From contig JAMWBK010000002.1 in the NCBI GenBank assembly GCA_029953675.1, positions 1 to 64,000 of the forward strand: DNA of 64,000 bases. Reading direction: 5' to 3'. Both the position numbers and the translations under genes were made by a program. Under the pieces are notes generated by a model. The model searched no databases. It was not told the origin of the DNA and saw only the letters and a program-made list of their open reading frames with translations. Positions within the stretch are counted from its first letter, which is position 1. Every line of letters begins with the position of its first letter. This DNA comes from Rhodosorus marinus. Taxonomy: Eukaryota > Rhodophyta > Stylonematophyceae > Stylonematales > Stylonemataceae. Shown here piece by piece: positions 9,214-20,056 of the stretch.

Positions 9214-12200
9214 CTAGCAAGATACTACCTTGATACTTGCTGGGCAGCTCTCGGAGACGACGGTAACTTTGGCCTCCCTCATATTTTCACTGAGGACGGC
9301 GGCTGAGAGGTTGAAGATTACAGATTTCTTGTTGGAGCTCACTGCAACGCCTTCCGGTCTCTTCCACTGCGTCCTCTTCGGCTTATCGGACCAATCCCAA
9401 TCCATCTTCATCATCTTTGGCAGATAAACTCCATCGTTTGCTCCGATGGTGATCTCGCACGCGCTGACTTGACCTACTGAGGATTCTGACACAACTCTTT
9501 TTACAGAAGAGCTGTACGAAGCGCAAGCAGTCGATCCTATTTCACTCAACATGGTTTCAGCGGGCACGAAAGCAGATTTTTCCCTGAATTCCTCGAACAG
9601 GGCGGAAGCGCTCGTTCCCTCTTCGTCCGGAGCTGAGGTTGGCGTCGCTTCGACTGACGGCATCGGCGAGGGAGTCGAGGTTGGCGTCGCTTCGTATACC
9701 GGAGTCGGCGAGGGAGTGCTCGTTTCTTCCGGCGAGAACGAGTTGCACATGATCGGTATTTTATCGTCAAGAGGGTCGGCAAAGTTTGACCTCACATAGC
9801 TTCCGGTGAAATAGAGCCGAATATTTGCGATACCTTCGATGTCTATCAACCTCGTATCCAGCCGGTAGTTGCTGAACGGGCTGATATCGAGGTAATTTTC
9901 TTCAGAAAATATGGCGTGCTGTCGAATGAAGTTCGACGCCATCCAATCAGCCAAACTCTGCTCCTCATCATCCGGGGCGCTGCCGTAGTACATAAAAGTA
10001 CGTCGCCTGTTGGTGTGCGAGAACTTCCTCACGTTATACATCGATTCTTCGTCGTCTCCCTCAGCGACCCGCACAATACCGGAGCTGGCCATGTGGGTGA
10101 TATCCAAAACGGGCTCGGCGCTATCGCTGACGCCGTCGAACACGGCATATATACTGTCCAAAGAGATCAGCGGGAAGAAGAGGGGAGATACCAGCCCAGG
10201 TAGGCTATTGAACGCCTTATTTGATGGATCTATGCAGAAGTTCATCGATCCTGTTTTCACGAATTCCGCCCAGTTTTCTTCTCCGATCGTCTCGGCGTTA
10301 AGCTCCACGGGGCCCCAGTAGGCGCCGTATTCCATCAACTGGTGGAGCTCGTAGGTGTTCTCATACCAATTTTTCAACGACTGCCGAAGCTTAAGAATCG
10401 ACTCTGAGGCGCACTGAAAGTACAAGCTCTTGGAGATGTCCAGTAAGGACGCCTCCCACTCGCAGTCGGCGAGGGTGATCGTGTTCAGCCCGGTAGTGGA
10501 AAGTCCCATCATTAGGTACTCCCTCGAGGTAAAAACCAACTCGAGATCCCTGTGGAAGTCGTCTACGAGTGAGTTGTAGTTGCTTTCGTGGGCGATCTTG
10601 ACCGCCGGGGCAGCGGGATTGATCATGTTGTTCTTGATCTCTATGTTCAGAGCGTCAACGACGTTCATAAGGTAGAGCTTCCTCGCCGTAACCTGCTTTA
10701 GGTAAGCCATGTAGCTCGTGTAAAGCGCGATCAGATCATTCTTCTGCTCAACCCACATGTCTGCCGTATCGAAAGCCCTGAGAAAACCGCTTGCCGACGA
10801 GTAGCAGTCTTTCTTCATGAAGCTGACGTAGTCCATTAGCTCCTTCCTATCCATTGCCACCATCGCCGAGCTCATGTTGTCCTGCATCGAGTTCAACTGC
10901 GCAGCGATTGCCATAGCCGCTTCGTAGTCATCGGCCTCGTAAAGACTGTCGAGTGGATCTGCTAGGGTATCGGAAGCTAGATTTCCAATGTCTTCCATGA
11001 TTGCGTCCACGCTTGGAGTGTACGCGGACCAGTCCGCTGAATCTCCCGCGGAAGGAAAGAAGCTGTGGATCTCCTTAGTAAGGTCGGTTATCGCCTTAAA
11101 CTTAAACCCGCTGAAGCCGTCGATACCCTTGAACGCGGTTTTTGCCGCATCGGACTTCGAATTGCTCGACCAGCCCCCAGCCTTTGACAGCACTCGTGTC
11201 ACCGAGAATCCCAGGTCGAAGACGCTCATAGCGAAGCTCGTAAACTCCATTACCGTCTCGAACACCATCTGAGCTTTCACCTTCTCCCAGCACTCGTCCA
11301 TAGCGACCTGCTGCTGGTCCATCTCCCAGTAGTATTGCCTAATGTTCTCCTCTGCGGTGAGGATAGAGCGATTTACCTCCTGCATCTGCACCAGGAGCTC
11401 CTCCTGCTTCGACCGCTGAGCCAAGATGCCGTTCTGTGCGTTGCTAGTCGCGTTGGTGAGCATCTCCATTGAGGCCGCAGCGTCATCAATTGAGTCTCTG
11501 AAAATGTCGTAGTAGATCTCCAGCTCGGCTCCGAGTTCACGTCTGTCCTCAAGGTAGTCCAGAAGATACTCGAAGCTCATCACGCTGACCTCGTTCACGG
11601 GCCTCGTCGTCGAGGTTGTGAGCTGGTTCGCAGCCTGGATGATCGAGATAGCCTGGCCAGCGAGGGAGGTATACTTTTCCCTGACGGTGTCATCGGCAGT
11701 CTGGTTGGCAGCACGCTGCGCATTATAGAGCATATCCGACGTTGAGGCCATGATCATCGCGTAGGCGTTTTGGTTTTGGTCGATGTTGTCATTGAAGAAC
11801 ATGACCCTCAACATTTTCTTCGAAAGGCTGAGACCGAAGTCAATGTAGGCAGGTGGCTGTATGTAGTCTACGTACGCATACTCCTGGGGTTGCTCAAAGT
11901 CGTTGTCATCCCAATCCTCCACTTCAGCGCCAACCACCCCCCGGAATGACTTCTCAAGTGGCAAATGGGAGATCGACCCTCCGCCTCCCCAGCCACCGGA
12001 CCACCCTTGGTCGCCTTGCGGAGGATATCGGAAATCAAATGACTCATAGTAGTTGACGTTCAGGATGATGTTCTTGGTCCATGTTCGAACCCCGCATCTG
12101 TTGGTAAGCGTGCCCCCGCTTCCCCCGTCACCTCCACGCCCACCGGTCCCCCCCGAGCCTGAGATCGATTGGCCAATAAAGAGCGCGCTGGCATCTTCAC

Positions 12201-13137
12201 TAGTTAACTCAACGTTCTCGCCACCCACAACAACATTTGAGTAGATCTTCACCTCTCCAGCCTTTCCACCGTCTCCTCCGGTACCACCCGTGCCTCCGGG
12301 CCCTCCCTGCTGCGGCGCGCCGGGGTTGTAGTACTGACAAATCTTTTTATCGCCATTCCATGCTGCATCAGTCGGACACTGATTACACCACCAGGCTGAG
12401 CACCGGCTTGCTACCCAGTCGTCCTTAAGCCCACAGGGCATACCGTCCACGCCCTGCTGAGCGTTGCCACCCTGTCCACCTATTCCTCCCGTTCCACCTT
12501 CACCTCCATTTGTCGTCACAGTCATTTTGAAGCCGCCCGAGTACAAGCTCGCAACATCCAGGCTCTTGGCGATAAGTGTGAAGTTCCCACCGCTCCTGCC
12601 CTGGTGCCCTTTGTAACCCGTGAAGCCCCATTTGCCCATGTCGCCATTCGGACTATCGGTGTGTGATTGTTGCTTCGGAGGACCTGGCACATCCGGCTGT
12701 TCCGGAGCCTCAGGAGGAAGGGAGGTGAGTTCATTTGCTGTGAGGTTCACTTCGAAGTCTCCATCCGTCTTTATCTCCACGACGCTCCCGATGATCGAGA
12801 GGTTCGTCCCCTGCATCTTCGCAACCGCCCCCGCGGCTCCTTTGATAAGAATGTAGTATCCGTATACAACGACATCTTGATCCGACCCGAAAAGCTTCGT
12901 CGAAGACGTCTCGTCCTCCGAAAAATCGATGACGTAGAAAAACGGTGCGTACACGTTGAAAACACCTCCTTCCTCACCATCGGCGTAGCCAGATGCCACA
13001 TCTTGTGCCATCAAGCATGCCGTACTCGACAATCCCCAGCCTTCACAAACTTCGGAGTCCTCTGCATTTACTGGGCAACTGAAAAGCAGCCCAAAAAGGA
13101 TGCACAGTCCCCATAACACGACTGTTTTAATGTTCAT
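9214..13137 (-). CDS. Large secreted glycine-rich protein, paralogue 1 (unknown function)
   Basis: One uninterrupted frame of 1,307 codons starts at an ATG (13135-13137), with no intron. Residues 1-25 form a signal peptide (hydrophobic core VVLWGLCILFGLLF, likely cut after VNA). A Cys-containing head follows (VCEGWGLSSTACLMAQD). Residues of about 150-390 hold a collagen-like, glycine-rich segment (GGPGGTGGTGGDGG and similar) interrupted by a six-Cys insert. Residues of about 430-900 are strongly helical with a hydrophobic stretch (FETVMEFTSFAMSVFDLG). The C-terminal third has the motifs FFPLISLDSIYAVFDG and ISPFSNYRLDTRLI, a Pro/Thr/Ser-rich linker with degenerate repeats, and a Cys-containing tail. 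No catalytic motif or transmembrane anchor is seen. It is clearly homologous along its length to 53968-57804. Extracellular matrix, cell covering or helical pore-forming roles are all possible; none is shown. Confidence 0.9.
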   Translation of the reverse strand: MNIKTVVLWGLCILFGLLFSCPVNAEDSEVCEGWGLSSTACLMAQDVASGYADGEEGGVFNVYAPFFYVIDFSEDETSSTKLFGSDQDVVVYGYYILIKGAAGAVAKMQGTNLSIIGSVVEIKTDGDFEVNLTANELTSLPPEAPEQPDVPGPPKQQSHTDSPNGDMGKWGFTGYKGHQGRSGGNFTLIAKSLDVASLYSGGFKMTVTTNGGEGGTGGIGGQGGNAQQGVDGMPCGLKDDWVASRCSAWWCNQCPTDAAWNGDKKICQYYNPGAPQQGGPGGTGGTGGDGGKAGEVKIYSNVVVGGENVELTSEDASALFIGQSISGSGGTGGRGGDGGSGGTLTNRCGVRTWTKNIILNVNYYESFDFRYPPQGDQGWSGGWGGGGSISHLPLEKSFRGVVGAEVEDWDDNDFEQPQEYAYVDYIQPPAYIDFGLSLSKKMLRVMFFNDNIDQNQNAYAMIMASTSDMLYNAQRAANQTADDTVREKYTSLAGQAISIIQAANQLTTSTTRPVNEVSVMSFEYLLDYLEDRRELGAELEIYYDIFRDSIDDAAASMEMLTNATSNAQNGILAQRSKQEELLVQMQEVNRSILTAEENIRQYYWEMDQQQVAMDECWEKVKAQMVFETVMEFTSFAMSVFDLGFSVTRVLSKAGGWSSNSKSDAAKTAFKGIDGFSGFKFKAITDLTKEIHSFFPSAGDSADWSAYTPSVDAIMEDIGNLASDTLADPLDSLYEADDYEAAMAIAAQLNSMQDNMSSAMVAMDRKELMDYVSFMKKDCYSSASGFLRAFDTADMWVEQKNDLIALYTSYMAYLKQVTARKLYLMNVVDALNIEIKNNMINPAAPAVKIAHESNYNSLVDDFHRDLELVFTSREYLMMGLSTTGLNTITLADCEWEASLLDISKSLYFQCASESILKLRQSLKNWYENTYELHQLMEYGAYWGPVELNAETIGEENWAEFVKTGSMNFCIDPSNKAFNSLPGLVSPLFFPLISLDSIYAVFDGVSDSAEPVLDITHMASSGIVRVAEGDDEESMYNVRKFSHTNRRRTFMYYGSAPDDEEQSLADWMASNFIRQHAIFSEENYLDISPFSNYRLDTRLIDIEGIANIRLYFTGSYVRSNFADPLDDKIPIMCNSFSPEETSTPSPTPVYEATPTSTPSPMPSVEATPTSAPDEEGTSASALFEEFREKSAFVPAETMLSEIGSTACASYSSSVKRVVSESSVGQVSACEITIGANDGVYLPKMMKMDWDWSDKPKRTQWKRPEGVAVSSNKKSVIFNLSAAVLSENMREAKVTVVSESCPASIKVVSC

Positions 13138-14962
13138 CGTTGCATCAACGTCTCCTGCTCATTGGTATGTCATCATTTTGACCTTGCTCGGAACTGCACT
13201 CCACAACAACCTCCAAGAAGCGCAAATTTATGTTGTTCAGAATGAACCGAAGGACCGCGGCGTGTTTTCCTGATGGCTGTGCGCAGTGAACTTGAGGGAG
13301 TCGAGTCCCTGCGGATCCAGGGCAAGCGCGGCCTCCGTACGAACCAACTTCGCGCCGCATTAATCTATGATATTGACTAAAACATGGTCATTCTCATTGC
13401 AATCGCGTACACTGCTGGAGACATGACTCGCCGCTTATGTAAACAAATGAAAAATCCGGACTGATGGCTGGGCGGCTTCCAATTATGGATTGGATACGAA
13501 ATAATTGAACTTCCCGCCCAGCTTCGGGACCGAACCTCATATGGAGATGTTCAATGAACGCTCTGCTTGGGAACGTCACCATGTTCACCACGCACAGTCT
13601 TTCACATCTTCGAAGGTGATCCTCTCCGCCACGCAAGAATTCTCGTCTAGTTTTGCTACTATCGGGCATTTCTTATAAGGTCCTCCAATGCATTGCTTTG
13701 GGTCTAATTATGGATTCCTCTCCAGGCGTTGAACCTCGATTCTTGGGAACGAATAATGAAGCCGGGCCTCCATATTGAACGGGAACTCTGGGATTATCAC
13801 CATTTTAGATTGAAATCGAACGACAATAACCCCCCGAGATGCTGCAAATTTCCAAACAGGTGCAGCTTCTAACGGGTAAGCATAATAATCCACTCTAAAT
13901 GCTTTCAAAATTTCAAGGACTTTAATGTCCATGCATCCTTAAAACGAACTGCGTGAAGCTTTCAGTCTCATACTTGCTCTCCCTAAATAAAGTGCGGCTT
14001 TGTCGAAACGGAACCTTCTGTTTTCCTTTTGAATGAGCCTATTTCGTTGTAGAACCTACCATCCTTCTTGTATCCAATCCTCACAGGGTAGGGCGAACAA
14101 TCAGACAGAGCTCATCAACATCAACCCACGCAACGCGGAGCAAACACTGCGGCTTTTTTTTTTCTTGTCCGCAGAATGCGAACTACTCCGCGGATGTTGG
14201 ATATGAGGAATTTCTGGTATTGCGCAAGAAAACTTGACGGTGGGGGAGGTTGACCAGTGTAGCTATTTGTGACCTCTTACTGGGGAACGCCTGGCGTCAG
14301 CCTTCATACGCACACAAACACGAACAAACACTCCAATCGCAACTTGTCGGCCTCGGGCAATCGGTATCAAAAAAAACAAAACACAGTAAAACCACGCCCT
14401 TGAGGGATGCTCTTGAATCAGATTCAAGAATTCAGTCCCCACAGCTGTGGCCAGAACCTATCTTCTCTTCATGCGATCCTCATGTGTAGGTAGTTTCCTA
14501 CTCATCTGCAGACGCCTCTCGTCGTGGATTTTACTCGCATTTCAGGTTTCACGGATCGAGTTCGACGCTCACAACCATCCTTTACACGTAGTAAACCACA
14601 GACTACGTTATCAATTTCCTTTCAGTCGGAGGGCAAGGTGGGCAACAGGTAGAGCGCCCCCCCCAAGACTAGATCACCACAAACGTCAGCGCTGTCAGTT
14701 TCCTCCAAGCAGCATCTCAACGAATGTTGCAGCGTCGAAACGTGCTGATTCATCATCCCTATTAGAAATGTTTCCGAATTTTTAACAATAAAAGTAGCTT
14801 CAAGATGACGTCAGTAACGACAATACATTCTAATTCAACAGTAGCGGGAAAATTACTTATTGCCAATTTATCCGATCGCTTAAACTTATGTCTTTTCTAA
14901 AAAAACAGCTAATCATGCCAATCTGGAAATTCTTCGAAAGATTCCCTTAATTAACCTTGCGC
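13138..14962. other. Intergenic region with no recognised gene
   Basis: This lies upstream of secreted gene 1 and should contain its promoter, but I see no convincing TATA element. Short ORFs on either strand lack similarity or motif content. A T-run lies near 14153-14165. I see no retroelement until B1 sequence begins near 14963. Confidence 0.4.
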
Positions 14963-15435
14963 AGATCAAATACGCGGGCGCTTTGTCTTCCCCTGTTGTT
15001 GTCCTGGTGATCACCTGTGACGACAGCCGCCGTACCACATACGTTGATCTTGCTGTTCCTAACCCTCAAGCTAGTCGTTATCTCCCGGCTGCGGGGGAGC
15101 GCCGTGGATCTGCCGCCACCAGCATGAGACGCCGCAAAGAGATCAAATACGCGGGGGCTTTGTCTTCCCCTGGTGTTCGTGCTTCGGCATTAGCACATCG
15201 CTTGGTACCCCTGATCATTGAGTGCTTTGGGTTCATGGACTCTGTTGGTTCTCGCTGGCTTCGGGAGTTGTTCCGCGAACGCCCTGACCGTCTTCAATCG
15301 TTGTTTACCCGCTTAAGTTTCCTGCTGTGGCGCATGAATGCCGCTTTGATGTTGGAGGCGCGAGTACTTCGCCGCGCTTAGTCTTTTTTTCCCCTCGGGG
15401 TTTTTTTTTCAGCCTCCGATTAAACCATTCGTTCG
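14963..15435 (+). mobile_element. B1 non-LTR element, 5'-truncated copies in tandem
   Basis: About 35 bp of B1 (AAATACGCGGGCGCTTTGTC) is fused directly to a longer B1 copy that begins at the endonuclease core (GTGATCACCTGTGACGACAGC, compare 26478). The longer copy runs through RRTTYVDLAVPNPQ to the C-terminal LEARVLRRA, then the 3' UTR with paired T-runs and the T2 terminus (15419-15435). The frame from 14983 to 15381 is open but lacks everything upstream of the endonuclease. Confidence 0.85.
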
Positions 15436-16021
15436 TTGTTCGTGCTTCGGCACTAGCACATCGCTTGGTACCCGTTTACTGGGCAGCTGCCTACTGCAGC
15501 GCAACACTACGTCTAATCCTATCTAGGGAAAAACTTGCTGGAACCCCGCTACCGGGGTCTCATGCTACGTTCAAAAGAAAAAACAGGCACCAGCGGATTC
15601 TCCAGCTGGTCCACGCGCAAAGCGCCTAATGCTATCTCTGCGTTACCTCGCCATAGTTGCCGGTTTATCTGCGATCTCACGTCTCTCAGCTCCTCACTCC
15701 TGTGCAGTAGGTACTTGCAGCTGTCGCGGAACTCTTGTGCCATTTGCCCCGTACGCCCAAACGTCTCTATCGCTATCGGGATGAACTTATCATCCGGTTT
15801 CTCGATCACCATCGCTTCTTTGTAGTGAGCGATTTACCCCTGATAATTGAGTGCTTTGGGTTCATGGACTCTGTTGGTTCTCGCTGGCTTCGGGAGTTGT
15901 TCCGTGAACGCCCTGACCGTCTTCAATCGTTGTTTACCCGCTTAAGGTTCTTCGCCGCACTTCCCGTCTTTTTTTCCCCTCGAGGTTTTCTCTTTCAGCC
16001 TCCGATTAAACCATTCGTTCG
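15436..16021 (+). mobile_element. B1 fragment split by a family A insertion
   Basis: B1 sequence at 15436-15470 (GTGCTTCGGCACTAGCACATC) continues at 15835-16021 (CCCCTGATAATTGAGTGC). It is interrupted by 15471-15834, an antisense family A fragment. TACCC occurs on both sides of the insert, a 5-bp target-site duplication. The B1 end lacks about 57 bp of the usual C-terminal region but keeps the T-runs and T2 (16006-16021). Confidence 0.8.
15471..15834 (-). mobile_element. Family A 3' fragment inserted in B1 (antisense)
   Basis: It holds the last 87 codons of the family A endonuclease frame (minus 15812-15549, with FGRTGQMAQEF and ending FERSMRPR) and most of the 3' UTR. It stops at ...GCCCAGTAAAC without the usual CTTACGGTTACG end. 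A 3-bp deletion changes EFLRDS to EFRDS. It is flanked by the direct repeat TACCC. Confidence 0.85.
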
Positions 16022-16510
16022 AATTAACCTTTCTGATTGGACTGAGGAAATTCCCTTCAATATTAGAACTGTATGGAGACCGAATCTCTACCAATTAATG
16101 AAAATCAGATTGCCTCTAGATATACACCGATTCCATATTCGAGCTATTTTTTCTTCCAATCATCATCCTGGTGCGGAGCGTACGTAACGTAACCCCAGAC
16201 TAATCATGATGATGATTGGGGTAACGTTCGGAAATTCCTTTCAACATGAGAACTTTGTGGAGACCGAATCTCTACCAATTAACATAAAATCAGATTGCCT
16301 CTAGATATACTCCAATTCCATATTCGGACTGCCTCTAGATATACTCCATTTCCATATTCGAACTATTTTAGGGTTATGTTAGGCTGAGCAAACGCAAACT
16401 TTGACTAAATTTAAGCATGTTTAAAAATGCGAATTTCAGCTAAAAGGGTGGGCTGCTAAGTGCCAAGTGGTGGTTGTACGGACAGTAGAACTGGAGTGTG
16501 TTCCTCTGTC
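16022..16510. repeat. AT-rich spacer with a degenerate direct repeat
   Basis: Two related segments, about 16050-16160 and 16228-16345, share GGAGACCGAATCTCTACCAA and AGATTGCCTCTAGATATAC. A shorter third partial copy (CTGCCTCTAGATATACTCCA) lies at 16330-16365. A reverse T1 tag at 16181-16205 lies between the first two. No gene is recognised. Confidence 0.5.
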
Positions 16511-16526
16511 GTTAGTCTGGGGTTAG

Positions 16527-16923
16527 GCTGGAAGAACTCTGGCACGCGAGGCCGACGTGATGACCAGATATCATCTGGAAATTCTATTCGGAGGCCTCGC
16601 TACGACAGCTGTAGAGGACGATGAGTACGCAGAGCTGATCTCGGACCAAATCGCTCTGCCCTGCCGCTGGGGAGGTTTGGGTTTCGCTACTCGAAAGCGC
16701 GTCCAACCCATCGCGTTCTACTGGTCATGGAGAAACACCCTCCGGAACAATGAAGATGAATGGCCATACCTGACTGAACTAGAGCGGGAGGTTACGGCAG
16801 AACGCTCACCAGACACATACGAGCCGATGGAGCAACGATGGTCGACTGCACAGCTGGCGGACCAGATCTGTGCATCGTCGCGAGCAATACAACGGAGGCT
16901 CGGACCAGAAACCCCGCCGCGGA
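16527..16923 (+). mobile_element. Family A internal fragment bounded by T1 tags
   Basis: An ORF2 thumb-region fragment, truncated at both ends. The frame covers READVMTRYHLEILFGGLATT, LPCRWGGLGFATRKRVQPIAF and STAQLADQICASSRAIQRRL, ending at ETPPRI. T1 is on its left (16511-16526). On its right is a partial T1 (TCTGGGGTTAG) fused to the last 18 bases of the family A 3' end (TAAAGCTTACGGTTACG, about 16934-16951), which therefore stands alone as a micro-fragment. Confidence 0.85.
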
Positions 16924-16956
16924 TCTGGGGTTAGTAAAGCTTACGGTTACGGCACG

Positions 16957-19153
16957 AGCGCGACGGGCCGATGGCCATGGGGAAAAACGTCGCAATGCGC
17001 AAGTAATTCGGTTGGCCACCGTTGGCCGACTTTCTGCAGCCGCCCAGAGACTTGAGGCAACGGATCTCGCCCCTCTGAAACCATCCACCTGGCAGGCTCT
17101 CCGGGAGCTTTTCCCCGCTGAGCCAACAACACCGCTACACGAGGAAGTGGAATTGGAGCTCCGACGTATCCGCGAACAAGGCAACACACACCCTCCACGA
17201 GTGTGGAACCCCGCAGCAGCGAGCGAACAGTCCCTTTTCTCTGTGATCAACCGACTTCCAGCCAAAACGAGCCCCGGACCCAGCGGACTGAGAGCAGAGC
17301 ATCTCCACGCCGTTACACCTGCGAATAAGCCCAGATTGGTTAAATTTCTGCGACTCCTAGCAGGGAAACCTGAGTCGTTCCCGTCCATACTTCGTCAGGC
17401 CCTTCGTAGCAACCGGTTGCTTCCGTTTATCAAACCACAAGCAGAAGGAGTGGCGGCTGAGGGACGCTTCCGACTGAGACCGATTGCCGTTCCAGAGGTT
17501 TTGCGCAAGGTCGTTGCGCAGTGGGTAGTAGGAGGAATCTCTGGTCGGCTAAGCGAGTTCCTAGTTCCGCAACAGCTGGGGATTGCCGTTCGGAGCGGAT
17601 GCGAACAAGCGTTACACGCAGTACAGGCCCACCTCTATTACGAACCACAACACGCCTTGCTAAAACTGGACCTGGAGAATGCATTCAATAGGATTGACAG
17701 ACGACTGGCGGCTCAAGTTGCGGCGGCTTCATTTCCAGAGTTACTCCTTATCTTCCAGCTCGCTTACGGCTCATGTGCGAATGAGTCTCCAATGCAGTGC
17801 GGATGGACAGAAATGGCCGAAAGCGCTGGGAGAGTCAAAGACAGGCTGTATCTGAGAGCAAGCACTGGCGTTCAACAAGGAGACCCCGTGGGACCCGTAC
17901 TTCACGCGCTCGCACTGGCCCCGTTCCTTCGGGCCCTGCGACGCAAGTTCCCAGAACTGACGCTGGCGGCAGTACACGACGACATTTCTCTGGTGCGTGA
18001 TTTACAGGTGCTTAAAAGTGCTTTAAATTGGAGTGAAGAGGCACTCATCGGGATAGGAGCGAAGCTACAGCGATCCAAATGCCTCATCTACGCACCGAGA
18101 CTGGACACACCACGTAGGATAAATGTGGATATTCCGGACATTCAGGTCACGCGTGAGGGGACTACCCTGTACTCTATTCCCATTGGAAGGCGCCAATACG
18201 CGGAGGCAACATGCAGGACTATCCAAACACGTCATGCAAAGCTCGTGAACGCACTTCAACGTCTCCCAGAGTCGGAATTGCACGTTAAGTTAGCGATTTT
18301 CCGATACTGTGCGGGAACACGCCTTGATCACCATACCAGAGGCCTGGCGTATCCACTGGGCCGGACCACCGCCAGGGAAGCCGACGGCATCACCCTTGCA
18401 GAACTGGAAGGGTTATGTGGAGGACTGAGACACCATCAAGACATAAGCGGAGTTGAGACACACGTGGTGGAGCAGCAGATTCGACTGCCATGTCGATGGG
18501 GAGGGCTAGGGTTTGCTATGCGGACGAGGATTCAACCGGTCGGTTTTCACGCTGGGTGGAAGCAGAGTCTTCAGCAGAATATCACTCAGTCAGGTTACCT
18601 TAGGGGGCTACTTTTGGACTGTATTTCGCTTGCGGATGGACATCAGCGGTGTGAGATCAGTATGCAGTGGACCACGGACGATCTGGCGGTGCAACTTGTA
18701 GCGGCAAGCCATGCGGTACAGAGGAGGCTATCACCATCGACGAGTGCACGGATCAAGAGGCTAGCGGAATGGCAACCATTAGCAGACTGTGCAAGAGGAA
18801 CTGAGACGGATCCGAGGAGTTCCGGAGGATATGACGGTCCCATTCAAAAAACGCTCTGTCGAGAGTGCCACCGTCACGCCTTCGAGATACTCACGGAGTG
18901 TGCAACGGTGGAGGACGTAGACAGGGCAAGAATCCGGTCGGCGGCAGGGACGGGTTGTGGTGTATGGCTCAGAGACTGCCCTAACGTGGGTCCGCGGAAA
19001 TTAAGTCGGGATGAGATGATCTCGAGCATGAGGATGCTTCTGGGGCTACCCCTACCTGGACTCGGCCGGTCATACAGTTGCACAGTCTGCGAGCAACCAC
19101 ACGATGTGCGTGGGATCCAGCGGCTGCACCACTGCAGGACGTCATCGGGGATA
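16957..19153 (+). pseudogene. Family C ORF2: reverse transcriptase to zinc-knuckle
   Basis: The frame carries SPGPSGLRAEHLH, RPIAVPEVLRKVVAQW, motif A KLDLENAFNRIDRR (near 17670), motif B TGVQQGDPVGP (near 17870) and motif C AVHDDISLV (near 17975). The block LPCRWGGLGFAMR, RARIRSAAGTGCGVWLRD and the zinc-knuckle start CTVCEQPHDVRGIQRLHHC (near 19080) follow. It runs into T1 at 19152 and stops at 19159. Frame continuity across the left junction with the A fragment is accidental. The RT looks intact to the eye, but 5' truncation and the insert make the copy non-functional. Confidence 0.85.
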
Positions 19154-19166
19154 CATTAGTCTGGGA

Positions 19167-19941
19167 TGCAACGGTGGAGGACGTAGACAGGGCAAGAATC
19201 CGGTCGGCGGCAGGGACGGGTTGTGTTGTATGGCTAAGAGACTGCCCTAACGTGGGTCCGCGGAAATTAAGTCGGGATGAGATGATCTCGAGCATGAGGA
19301 TGCTTCTGGGGCTACCCCTACCTGGACTCGGCCGGTCATACAGTTGCACAGTCTGCGAGCAACCACACGATGTGCGTTGAATCCAGCGGCTGCACCACTG
19401 CAGGACGTCATCGGGGATGCGCACAAAGAGGCACGACGAGCTGAAAGTCGAACTGAGTCGCTGGCTACACCTATGGAATTTCACAGAGATAGTAGTAGAG
19501 CCTCAGGGGTTCTTTGCTGGGTCCGGAATCCGACCCGATATTGTAGCACGGCACCCGACGAGTGGTTGCGTGTACGTGGTGGACGTGATGGTAACATCGC
19601 CACTTCAAAGGAATCAGTTGAGGCATACGAGTTGGAGCTGCGGATACGCTGCGAAACAAGCAGAACAAGCGAAGGCGTTGCATTGTAAGGAAGTGCTGAG
19701 GGTGGAAAACCGAGACCTAGTTTTTGTGCCGTTCATTTTGGAGACTTTTGGTCGAATGGGAGAGGCAAGCCTGGAATTTCTTCGCAAAGGGACGGCGCAT
19801 CTGCATGATCGTGATTCCCACCTGTCGGCGGTGAGAGGTCAAATCAATCGGATCCTGTGGCAGCAAAATGCTGCTTTAGTTGAACATGCGATGGAGAAAG
19901 ATCGCGCGGATAGAACAATATTTCCCTTGAGTAGAACTTAG
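19167..19941 (+). pseudogene. Family C endonuclease domain
   Basis: After the T1 insert the C frame resumes with the duplicated 251 bp, is cut by a TGA at about 19378 (VRG changed to VR-stop) and reopens through RTKRHDELKVELSRW. The endonuclease signature is GIRPDIVARHP, then YVVDVMVTSPLQ, followed by FVPFILETFGRMG and a C-terminal FPLSRT before TAG at 19941. Confidence 0.85.
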
Positions 19942-19946
19942 ATGAG

Positions 19947-19963
19947 ACCCCTGGACAGGGGGT
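19947..19963 (+). promoter_or_regulatory. Family C 3' hairpin
   Basis: ACCCC pairs with GGGGT around the loop TGGACAG, six bases after the stop codon. In the second C copy the same position reads GACTCC...GGAGTC (23164-23182), a compensatory C-G to T-A change. This supports a conserved RNA stem. Confidence 0.6.
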
Positions 19964-20056
19964 ACCAGTGAGTTTAGAGCGAGCGCATAGTAGTGGTAAT
20001 GCGTTGCGGTAGGTAGCTGCCGAATAAAGGCTACGGGGTAACGTTAGTCTGGGTTA

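Larger units (their letters stand above)
16954..20036 (+). mobile_element. Family C non-LTR element, 5'-truncated
   Basis: A-clade element with RT and endonuclease. It starts within the N-terminal part of ORF2 and ends at the family C 3' UTR (GTAGGTAGCTGCCGAATAAAGGCTACGGGG). T1 follows at 20037-20056. Inside, a 251-bp segment (18901-19151) is repeated at 19167-19417 with a 15-base T1-like insert between the copies, breaking the frame. Confidence 0.85.

Noticed and set aside
16838-16956. Extending the C-family RT frame leftwards to 16838 as one protein
   Set aside because: The first part is a shadow frame of the neighbouring A fragment. Similarity to C starts at about 16954.
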